Shown one piece after another: positions 1 to 5,319 of a DNA stretch of 7,971 bases. A model generated the notes under the pieces. That model worked only from the letters and a program-made list of their open reading frames with translations, did no database searches and was not told the origin of the DNA. The stretch is from Saprospiraceae bacterium UBA2365 (GTDB taxonomy: Bacteria > Bacteroidota > Bacteroidia > Chitinophagales > Saprospiraceae). The DNA lies in the NCBI GenBank assembly GCA_002344345.1, contig DDTL01000016.1, positions 1 to 7,971 on the forward strand. The letters run 5' to 3'. Each line of letters starts with the position of its first letter. Position 1 is the stretch's first letter. The position numbers and the translations under genes were made by a program.

Positions 1-76
1 CCACCCCTTCAGATTTAGCCATCGATATCACTTCAAGCTTCTCTGACTTACTCCATTGTTTTCTGTGTGTTCCCAT
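1..76 (-). CDS. Insertion-sequence transposase, IS3 OrfA-like, 5' end only (runs off left edge)
   Basis: The minus-strand reading frame starts at ATG 76-74 and stays open to the window edge, giving about 25 residues. They begin MGTHRKQWSKSEKLEVIS and continue with a MAKSEG segment. A basic start followed by a W-S-x-x-E/S-K-L-E-V-I pattern is typical of the first helix of IS3-type OrfA and related helix-turn-helix transposase subunits, which bind IS ends. Only the first part of the domain is visible, so the IS family is an inference and could be another HTH transposase class. The gene points away from the rest of the window, and a candidate IS end lies 43 bp upstream of its start. Confidence 0.55.
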   Translation of the reverse strand, partial: MGTHRKQWSKSEKLEVISMAKSEGV

Positions 77-119
77 TTGCACAAATCTATAACTTTTTAG
101 TTATTTTTGTGTCCAAACA
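77..119 (-). mobile_element. Probable terminal segment of the left-edge insertion sequence
   Basis: Upstream of the OrfA-like start, the minus strand reads TGTTTGGACAC from base 119 inward. A TG-starting end close to the orfA start is usual for IS3-type elements. A perfect 6-bp hairpin (ATAACT / AGTTAT, loop TTTT, 89-104) sits inside this segment and could act as a weak terminator or limit read-through into the IS. The exact boundary and any target duplication cannot be proven because the other IS end is outside the window. Confidence 0.35.
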
Positions 120-401
120 TTTAGGGGGTTGAATAGTTTGATGTGCGTTCATTACACAGCTCACCACCATTTACCTACCAATCCATCTCAAATTTATTTT
201 TCACCACCTCATGAATGAAATAACACCTAGGAAATTGATCAAACTAATACAATTCGTTGTGCTAACCTTATCATTTCATTGCTTTCACTCGCATTTGTCA
301 ATTAATCATGGATTTCCATAAGAATAATTAAATGCAACCTTATCTTTTATTACTGTATTCGTTTTGTAATTACAATATTATTGGTATAATATATTCTGCA
401 C

Positions 402-424
402 AATAGTACTTTTGTACTATTTTT
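402..424 (+). terminator. Hairpin with T-run, possible terminator
   Basis: AATAGTAC and GTACTATT form a perfect 8-bp stem around a TTTT loop, and the right arm runs into TTT at 422-424. The stem is AT-rich, so it would be weak. It lies between the left-edge IS and the LuxR-type gene, and could insulate transcription in either direction. Confidence 0.3.
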
Positions 425-531
425 ACAATAATTGCCATATTTTCTTGTAATAATTCAAAAAATTCAGGTGATTTTGCGTTTTGGCGGGTAAGAAATGATG
501 CGGAATCGGTTATGATGGGGTTATGTAATTG

Positions 532-549
532 GACTTTTGAAGAAAAGTC
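532..549. terminator. Hairpin just beyond the regulator stop codon
   Basis: GACTTTT and AAAAGTC form a perfect 7-bp stem with a GAAG loop. It begins 26 bp past the stop codon of the minus-strand regulator. No clear U-tract follows on the minus strand, so it may be an mRNA 3'-end stabiliser rather than an intrinsic terminator. Confidence 0.3.
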
Positions 550-575
550 AATTTAAAAAATGACAGTTTGGGTGG

Positions 576-1154
576 CTATTCAAAACAGCAATAACAATAA
601 GCGTCCAGATTCAGGTAGTATTTGTTCAGCAACTCTTTCAGATTTTTGACTTCCAGTTTTCTGTAAATATTCGTCCGGTGAATGTCAACCGTATTTTTTG
701 AGATATACAGATTCGCGCCGATCTTTTGATTACTCAAACCGGCAACTATATGTTTCAGGATCTCCTTTTCCCTCGGAGTAAGCACCTGATAGTGGATACA
801 ATTTTTTCTGTCGCTACAACCGGGCTTGATCTTCTTTTCCGGTATGCGGACAGCTTCGATTGAAAACTTCGACAAGGATTCATCTGATCTGTTGATGCTG
901 ACTATGAATTCGATGGAATCATTGGCTAACTGGCCATTGATCGTCCATCTCAGATTTTGGTGTTGGGAAGAAATGGTCAGCAAAAGCTCTTCGTCAAAAC
1001 ATCTGACGAATTCTTTAGAAATACATTCTTCTATTTGTTTGATTTCACTATTTGTAAACCCACCAGTGAATATCAGGTCAGAAATTTGCTTTTCATTCTG
1101 ATGGTAAATAGCCTTGAATCTGTGAAAGCCGGGTGTTCTATCTTTACTTTCCAT
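576..1154 (-). CDS. LuxR/GerE-family helix-turn-helix transcriptional regulator
   Basis: A 192-residue DNA-binding regulator. The C-terminal GerE (LuxR-type) domain is clear: LTPREKEIL at about residues 125-133, followed by the four-helix core with LSNQKIGANLYISKNTVDIH (about 140-159) and the closing YRKL. These are the standard positions of the scaffold Glu and the recognition helix. Residues 1-120 contain no receiver domain (no Asp pocket) and no sensor domain that I recognise, so the input signal is unknown. The open frame extends upstream to an ATT at 1271, but the ATG at 1154 is preferred because the extra 39 residues are hydrophobic, low-complexity and unlike the domain. It has no operon partner and lies between IS debris and a repeat array. 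It is intact and probably functional. Confidence 0.85.
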   Translation of the reverse strand: MESKDRTPGFHRFKAIYHQNEKQISDLIFTGGFTNSEIKQIEECISKEFVRCFDEELLLTISSQHQNLRWTINGQLANDSIEFIVSINRSDESLSKFSIEAVRIPEKKIKPGCSDRKNCIHYQVLTPREKEILKHIVAGLSNQKIGANLYISKNTVDIHRTNIYRKLEVKNLKELLNKYYLNLDAYCYCCFE

Positions 1155-1268
1155 GATGTACGAATGCTGGTAAATGGGGTTGATAAAAATTGGACTTAGA
1201 TAAAAAGGTTTAATTAAAAATATAAATTGTTGATTTGCAACTATACCGTTACAATATGCTAACAATAT

Positions 1269-1276
1269 CAAATGTA
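1269..1276 (-). promoter_or_regulatory. Candidate Bacteroidota -7 box upstream of the regulator
   Basis: On the minus strand this reads TACATTTG, an exact match to the TAnnTTTG -7 consensus of Bacteroidota. No good TTTG -33 box is visible at the usual spacing. It would give a leader of about 110 nt. An 8-mer match with four fixed-base types can occur by chance in AT-rich DNA. Confidence 0.25.
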
Positions 1277-1424
1277 CAATTCTTTTTGAATGTAAGCACA
1301 GAACAGCATAAAATTTTTAAAAAATTCAGACTGTATTCATTTATATCATAAGAAGCCTCAACTAAAATATTAGCAGTTTCGCTCAAAGCATTAGCCTGAA
1401 CAATCAGGGTTTGAATAACACCAC

Positions 1425-1847
1425 TCAGATAAGTGTAATTTCACTCAAAACAAGAGTCAAATCATCAAAACAAGCGAAAATTCTCCTGAGTTGAAGTTCA
1501 GGTACTCTGATAGCATCCACCTTAAACTTTAGCACATTGACAATCTTATTCTGCCCACAGACAATCTTATTCTGCTCACGGACAATCTTATTCTGCTCAC
1601 GGACAATCTTATTCTGCTCACGGACAATCTTATTCTGCACACTCTTAATCTTATTCTGCACACTCTCAATCTTATTCTGTACAGTGGCTGTCATAATATG
1701 CTCACGGACTATCATATTCTGCACACTCTCAATCATATTTTGTACACTCTCATTCTTATTTTATACACTCTCAATCATATTTTGTACACTCTCAATCTTA
1801 ATTTGCCCACTCACGATTGTATGTTGTACACTCGCGATCTTTCTCAA
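1425..1847 (-). pseudogene. Possible relic of a heptapeptide-repeat protein read through the array
   Basis: The minus-strand frame between the TAA at 1848-1850 and the TGA at 1425-1427 is open except for one TAA at 1761-1763, where a repeat CAA (Gln) codon became TAA. It reads heptads such as VQNKIES and VREQNKI, then a non-repetitive tail including AIRVPELQLRRIFACFDDL. There is no convincing start codon or ribosome context. Because the array has a period divisible by three, open frames are expected on both strands even without coding selection. It may therefore never have been a gene. I do not recognise the sequence. Confidence 0.25.
1540..1833. repeat. 21-bp tandem repeat array, 14 units
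   Basis: Fourteen contiguous 21-bp units fill exactly 294 bp with no insertion or deletion. The unit core is ACAATCTTATTCTG. Units 2, 3 and 4 (1561-1623) are identical. Units 10 (1729-1749) and 12 (1771-1791) are also identical to each other. Units from 1645 rightward diverge progressively, mostly to a TCAATC(A/T)TATTNTG form with an ACACTC end. Unit 8 (1687-1707) is the odd one out in the middle. The period is a multiple of three, so each strand encodes a heptapeptide repeat: VREQNKI or ESVQNKI on the minus strand and TILFCSR-like on the plus strand. There are no spacers, so it is not CRISPR. The pattern fits a minisatellite with recent expansion at its left side. Confidence 0.95.
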
Positions 1848-1904
1848 TTAAATCTTGACTTCATTCTTAGAATAATGGCTAAATGAAGATCAATCTGACG
1901 TATT

Positions 1905-2120
1905 TGTAAAATCCGGTTCAAATTGACAAAGGCAGGATTGGTTCAAAAGGGTTATATTTTTCGAAAATAAAATCGGAAAAATATGGCAAACAAACCAATT
2001 ACTATTTACATGATCAAATAAATCATTCAGAGCTTAAACCGGGGTACCCCAATTTTATAAATAAGTCGTCAATACGGTGTTTCTCGAAACACCATCAGGA
2101 AATATCGGAATCTTTTGAGT
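1905..2120 (+). mobile_element. IS21-family left-end remnant with start of istA
   Basis: This is the left end of an IS21-like element followed by a broken istA start. From TGT at 1905, the terminal region contains two copies of GGTTCAA (1915-1921 and 1940-1946) in similar contexts, as expected of the multiple terminal repeats that IS21 transposases bind. The istA-like frame then begins at 1983. Homology appears to stop near 2115-2120, where the antisense RAYT-like fragment takes over. No istB or right end is present, so the element is dead. Confidence 0.7.
1983..2120 (+). pseudogene. istA: IS21 transposase IstA, N-terminal fragment with two nonsense codons
   Basis: The frame opens MANKPITIYMIK, the usual N-terminal signature of Bacteroidota IstA proteins, which are DDE transposases that bind IS21 ends. 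It continues through a helix-turn-helix region with ISRQYGVSRNTIRKY. TAA codons at 2019-2021 and 2058-2060 interrupt it. In both places a Gln would suit the family, so CAA-to-TAA changes are the simplest explanation. Only about 45 of several hundred residues remain, and the catalytic domain is absent. After about 2120 the frame stays open to 2297 but no longer resembles IstA and overlaps antisense transposase sequence. Confidence 0.75.
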
Positions 2121-2258
2121 GAGGTTGCTGTCAAATCGACCCCCGTTACCGATATGGATGATGCCATGAATGTGGTTCGGCATGATGATAAATTCGCCCA
2201 ATTCAACATTGTTCGGTATTTCGGTTGTTTTCATCCATTCGTTGGACCCTATTTTTTG
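2055..2258 (-). pseudogene. RAYT-like (Y1/HUH, REP-associated) transposase, internal fragment
   Basis: The minus strand reads NEWMKTTEIPNNVELGEF followed by IIMPNHIHGIIHI. The MPNHIHG segment (2163-2183) is the HUH motif of Y1 (IS200/RAYT) single-strand transposases, with His codons at 2172-2174 and 2166-2168. The flanking W-x-K-T-x-E and E-F-I-I-M-P-N-H context is characteristic of the REP-associated branch. The frame is closed upstream by a TAG at 2259-2261, so the N-terminal third is missing. The catalytic Tyr region is also missing downstream. True homology probably ends near 2120, where IS21 sequence on the other strand begins. The fragment cannot be functional. Confidence 0.8.
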
Positions 2259-2479
2259 CTACTTTCTATGATCGCTATTTCTTCTTCGGTCAAATGATAA
2301 AGTTGGAAAACTAATTGATCGATCTGGGATTCGTGGTCGGTAGTGTCTGCTGTGGGAAATTGACTTTTTAACTCCAGGATCTTCAGAACTAATTTCTTAA
2401 ATGGTTGTTCCGTTACTTCATTAATTTGTTTTACAGGAATTTTATCAAAAAACACCTTACGTAATTCTCTTGTTATGAT
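2249..2479 (-). pseudogene. DNA methyltransferase (TaqI/Eco57I-like restriction-modification), C-terminal fragment
   Basis: Open frame from the TGA at 2480-2482 to the TAG at 2249-2251, about 76 residues. It contains FFDKIPVKQINE, then LVLKILELKSQFPTADT, then IDQLVFQLYHLTEEEIAIIE. This ending (K-I-P-V-x-x-I, an ADT segment, then D-Q-L-V-x-x-L-Y-x-L-T-E-E-E-I) is the characteristic C-terminus of class I TaqI/Eco57I-type DNA methyltransferases that carry a target-recognition domain in Bacteroidota. The whole catalytic part (SAM-binding and NPPY motifs) is absent upstream, so only a tail survives. It overlaps the RAYT-like frame by 10 bp at a sharp junction. A short independent gene is unlikely because there is no good start codon; the nearest candidate is a GTG at 2455. 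Confidence 0.75.
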
Positions 2480-2482
2480 TCA

Positions 2483-2710
2483 TCCTAAAAAGACAAACAA
2501 CAGTAAAGTTACTGACAGACAAATGAAAACGCCCCAATCCTTCGTAAAATTAAAAGAGCTGCAATTCCAAGCACATGCCAATACCATTTGCAGCAAAATT
2601 AATTTTACCCGACCCACTTTAAAAACTAAAGACAGATTAAACCAATCTGAATTATTTGACTCAAATAAGGGTCTTTCCAGACTAAAGTGTATTAACAAAA
2701 ATAAAAGTGA
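2483..2710. other. Unassigned spacer between relics and the secreted-protein genes
   Basis: Short frames exist on both strands: plus 2475-2714, and minus 2480-2698 with a hydrophobic end. Neither has recognisable motifs and each shadows the other, so I do not call a gene. A 6-bp hairpin (CAGATT/AATCTG, 2633-2649) and a longer palindrome (2652-2668) lie near the right end, in the promoter position of the gene at 2711. Confidence 0.4.
2652..2668. promoter_or_regulatory. 17-bp palindrome, possible operator
   Basis: TTATTTGACTCAAATAA is a perfect inverted repeat with 8-bp arms around a single central C. It lies 42 bp upstream of the ATG at 2711. The size and odd centre fit a dimeric repressor or activator site better than a terminator. 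No copy is seen elsewhere in the window. Confidence 0.35.
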
Positions 2711-4333
2711 ATGAATAAATTTTATGTAATCTCTTCTGCCACGTTGATGCTTTGGTCAATTACATGTAATGCCCAAACCCGTGTAAATTGGTTTACTTTT
2801 TCAAAGGATTATAATCCGGGCACTTACGATGTAAATAACAAATATCTGGGCGGCACCGACCTGATGTATCTTGTCAATCATAAAGGAAAGCTCTGAGCAG
2901 GCACAAGCGTTTGGAACGACAACCCGGGCAGCGACCCCACACCCGGACCACAAATCCTCTACAAAGAAAACTCAACAACCGGTTGGAAAGTAGATACCAG
3001 TATGGGAATTGGCTATTTACGGACAGATGCTTTCTATTCTTTTATTTTCACTGAAGACAAGTTCGGGAACCTATTGCCACAGCCCGACACCTTGTTGCTG
3101 GCAAGTTTCAGTGACCTGACAGCTCCTTATGATGTATGTATATGGGTGCGGGACGACCAAAATAATACCTGGATAAAAACAATGGTTTATCCAAATGTCA
3201 GTAGTGCTGAATCAAGCTACATCAGACACATGAATTTGTATGAAGATAAAGTTACCGGAATTCAGCATGTTTTTGCAGCAGGTGTTACTGCTGTATTGAG
3301 GGGAGCATACAATCCTTCATTATCGGGAAAATTGGAATGGCAAGGAATTGAAATTACCGGACCACAGCGGATGCTGAGTTCTGCAGTTTGCAATGGTGAT
3401 TATTACATTGCATTTGCTTCTGATGGGAATTCTGCCAATAATTTTGGAGGTATTTTTAAAAGAAATGATGGTGCCAGTCCCACCTGGACATCGGTTTGGG
3501 AATGGTCAGATACAGGAAATGTTGCACTTGGGAAAAATTGTCGTGGACTAACTACTGTAAAAGACCCATTGGGAAACAACCACCAGGTTTTAGTGGGCAT
3601 AATAGAAAATCTGCGTTCTTCGTATCGAATTGATCCCGTTGCAAATACTCAAACATTAGAAGTTGACTGGCAAAAGTTCTTTGAACAGGAATGGGGTAAA
3701 CAGATAACAGCATTTAATTATGCCGCTTACAACAACATGGTTGAAGTGATTGCCCCTGACAATGGCGATACCTGTTTAATTGCAGGTGCCTGGGTCACTT
3801 ATCCATCAGCTTACGGCACCGTAAACAGAAATAATTCGTGGTATCTTGTTCGCAGACCAAACGGAAACTGGCATTACGGGCAGGTGATAGACTCGCTGAA
3901 CCTTATCCCACCCGGGAATGGGCTTGCCGCTACGAGGAGCATAATAAAATCTCCATTCGCTGATGAACCTTATACATACTATTTCGGTGGAAAAGATGCA
4001 GGAGGTCAGAATCCTGTTTTTCATAATACTGCATGGATTTACAAAGGTAAAATGCAAAGTCCGGTAACAGTAATTATTGAACCTGAAAACCAATTTTCGG
4101 GCATGAGCATTTTCCCCAATCCCACCCAAAACCAACTGACCATCTCCAATTTGCCTATTGACTTTTCAGGAACGGTTTCAATTTACGATGCAATGGGTCA
4201 ACTGATGTTTTCAGAACACAAAATCGGTTCACTGTTTAACATACAGACAGGGCAACTGAATTCAGGTATTTACATCATCCAGGTGAAAACGGATAAGGGA
4301 GAAATGGTAACAAGAAAATTTATTAAAGAGTAA
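2711..4333 (+). pseudogene. Secreted T9SS-sorted protein of 540 codons, interrupted by one in-frame TGA
   Basis: The frame starts at ATG 2711 with a signal peptide (about residues 1-22, ending in CNAQT) and runs in a single phase to TAA 4331-4333, except for TGA at 2894-2896 (codon 62). Translation continues in frame on both sides (KGKL, stop, AGTSVWND), so a TGG (Trp) to TGA change is the simplest explanation. The downstream ATG at 3002 has no signal peptide and is not a sensible start. The middle is rich in aromatic and Gly residues with repeated short strands and probably forms a beta-propeller-like or lectin-like fold. I do not recognise the family. Residues about 465-540 are a type A T9SS sorting tail (SIFPNPTQNQL, then a VSIYDAMGQ segment, LNSGIYIIQV, then MVTRKFIKE). 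Intact relatives would cross the outer membrane through the T9SS and be anchored or released. The next gene starts 4 bp downstream. A sequencing error at one base remains possible. Confidence 0.85.
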
Positions 4334-4337
4334 CAAC

Positions 4338-4601
4338 ATGAGAACAATTTACAAATCAATCATGGTGCTGACTATATTAGCAGTGTCCATCGAGAGCAGA
4401 ACACAGACTTTTATCGTGAATGATGTCGTTATATCAGACACAACAACTTCATTCCAGGACCCTGAAATAGATTGGATAGGCAATCATTATTGCTGGGCTG
4501 ACAGAGATGGTATTTGGATTGGAAAAATTGATAAGAAAACGGGGGATTTTATTCCAAAAAACGGGAAAGGTATTTTTTGGCAGAACTTTGACGAATTTTA
4601 A
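4338..4601 (+). pseudogene. N-terminal fragment of a secreted protein (87 residues, C-terminally truncated)
   Basis: It begins with a signal peptide (MRTIYKSIMVLTILAVSIES, cleavage probably near RTQT). It continues with a short strand-rich segment (TTTSFQDPEIDWIG, then HYCWADRDGIWIGKIDKKTG) that reads like the first blade of a longer secreted beta-propeller-type protein. The frame then stops after FWQNFDEF with no T9SS tail. Start spacing of 4 bp from the preceding gene implies an operon and perhaps a functional pair. A strong hairpin (4632-4657) lies 31 bp past the stop, so a rearrangement or deletion near there probably removed the rest. A genuine small secreted protein is possible but less likely. 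Confidence 0.65.
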
Positions 4602-4631
4602 TCTTAGAAATAATGCCACACAGAATATTTA

Positions 4632-4657
4632 CCCCGTAGGATGTAAATCCAACGGGG
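4632..4657. repeat. Hairpin with 10 paired bases, REP-like or terminator
   Basis: CCCCGT (4632-4637) pairs with ACGGGG (4652-4657). After an A/A mismatch, GGAT pairs with ATCC around a GTAA tetraloop. The GC-rich outer stem stands out in this AT-rich region. No T-run follows on the plus strand, so a REP-like palindrome is as plausible as a terminator, especially as a RAYT-like transposase fragment occurs 2.4 kb away. It may also protect the 3' end of the truncated operon mRNA. Confidence 0.6.
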
Positions 4658-4666
4658 CAAGCAAAG

Positions 4667-4718
4667 GATTAACGATTTAGGATTTTAGAATAAAATAAAA
4701 GATCTGAAATCGTTAATC
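4667..4718. repeat. Perfect 12-bp inverted repeat with AT-rich spacer
   Basis: GATTAACGATTT (4667-4678) and AAATCGTTAATC (4707-4718) are exact reverse complements separated by 28 bp. It begins 9 bp after the GC-rich hairpin. It may be the ends of a miniature element, a terminator on either strand, or a binding site. No coding frame crosses it. Confidence 0.75.
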
Positions 4719-4755
4719 GGTGTTCCTTGTTCTTAAATCTTTTTCCTATTTGGTT

Positions 4756-4776
4756 CTGGCTCGTCCAGGTTAGGTT
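4756..4776 (+). terminator. Weak hairpin plus T-run
   Basis: CTGG (4756-4759) and CCAG (4765-4768) bracket a 5-nt loop, and GTTAGGTTTTT follows (4769-4779). The stem is only 4 bp, so this is a minor terminator candidate for plus-strand transcription from the secreted-protein operon. Confidence 0.2.
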
Positions 4777-4857
4777 TTTGTAAATACTCCTGTTAGCATT
4801 GAAAATAGATTCAACTAAAATTGAAGTCCTGGAGTTTACTGAATTTCAATACTTTGA

Positions 4858-5316
4858 TTACCTGAATATCCGTTTATCAAAGGGAAATTTTTCTATGCGC
4901 ATGATCCTGATTTTTGCAAACTCAGGATGCTTCGGGTTTATAAGCAGATTATAATCACCCTGGGTGACAACGGAGGGAATCTTTAATATGCAAAATATAT
5001 TTTCAGACACTAATGTATCTCCGAAAATTTGTGTGGAAGAAGGGTGAGGAAATTCTTTCCAGTTTGTTGGCAAATCACCTGGTTCGATTTGCAAATAAGG
5101 TATGTCATCAGGAATTTCCAGGCTTACCATCACATAGTCAGCAGGTAAAGTTGCCAATGTAAAATGCACTGCAACCACAGCCATTGCCAGCGATCTGTTG
5201 GATGCCGTATAAATTAACTCTACACCAACTGAATTCCATCTTACTCCTTTTATTGCAGCTCCTTTTCCTGACAGTGCACCTGCAAATTTTTCCCGGGTTA
5301 ATCTGAATGCCTCCAT
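4858..5316 (-). CDS. RES-domain toxin of a Xre-RES toxin-antitoxin pair, conserved Glu replaced
   Basis: A 152-residue RES-domain protein. Characterised relatives (MbcT, ParT, Xre-RES) degrade or modify NAD+-related substrates and arrest growth. The signature is present: FRLTREKFAGALSGKGAA, then GVRWNSVGVELIYTAS, then SLAMA and VAVHFTLATLP, and late IPSVV with LLINPKHPEF. Conserved Arg26-Trp27, Tyr36 and Ser115 are in place. At the position of the family's conserved Glu, 11 residues after Tyr36, this protein has Val47 (codon GTG; GAG to GTG needs one change). Activity is therefore doubtful. The ATG at 5316 is preferred to the TTG at 5319, which directly abuts the antitoxin stop. The gene starts 3 bp after the antitoxin gene, in the usual antitoxin-first order. 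The TAA stop is at 4858-4860 and the length is normal for the family. Confidence 0.9.
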   Translation of the reverse strand: MEAFRLTREKFAGALSGKGAAIKGVRWNSVGVELIYTASNRSLAMAVVAVHFTLATLPADYVMVSLEIPDDIPYLQIEPGDLPTNWKEFPHPSSTQIFGDTLVSENIFCILKIPSVVTQGDYNLLINPKHPEFAKIRIMRIEKFPFDKRIFR

Positions 5317-5319
5317 CAA

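Larger units (their letters stand above)
120..575. other. AT-rich gene-free region with several dyads
   Basis: I see no supportable gene here on either strand. It holds GTAATTAC (366-373, a perfect palindrome), a 6-bp stem at 376-391, an 8-bp stem at 402-421 and a 7-bp stem at 532-549. A 36-codon plus-strand frame at 211-321 begins like a signal peptide (hydrophobic LIKLIQFVVLTLS), but it stops at once and has no other support. Confidence 0.5.

Noticed and set aside
211..321. 36-codon frame with a hydrophobic, signal-like start
   Set aside because: Too short and with no homology that I recognise; it may be a chance frame or a degraded leader.
1155..1271. N-terminal extension of the LuxR-type regulator
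   Set aside because: It would need a rare start codon and adds 39 hydrophobic, low-complexity residues. The ATG at 1154 gives a normal start.
1540..1833. CRISPR array or plasmid iteron origin
   Set aside because: Units are contiguous with no spacers, there are no cas genes, and no replication initiator gene or DnaA-box cluster is visible.
1537..1851. 104-codon plus-strand open frame through the array (TILFCSR-type heptads)
   Set aside because: A 21-bp period keeps any open frame open. There is no domain and no start context, and the Cys-rich heptad is simply the complement of the minus-strand pattern.
2115..2297. 60-codon plus-strand frame as an independent gene
   Set aside because: It is the tail of the istA relic frame and lies antisense to the clear RAYT-like and methyltransferase fragments.
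2475..2714. 79-codon plus-strand frame overlapping the next start by 4 bp
   Set aside because: The ATGA overlap is tempting, but there is no recognisable domain, the composition is poor, and a competing frame of similar length exists on the other strand.
2894..2896. TGA recoded as Trp or selenocysteine
   Set aside because: All confidently called intact genes use ordinary starts and TAA or TAG stops, and nothing suggests a reassigned code or a SECIS-like structure. One nonsense mutation is simpler.
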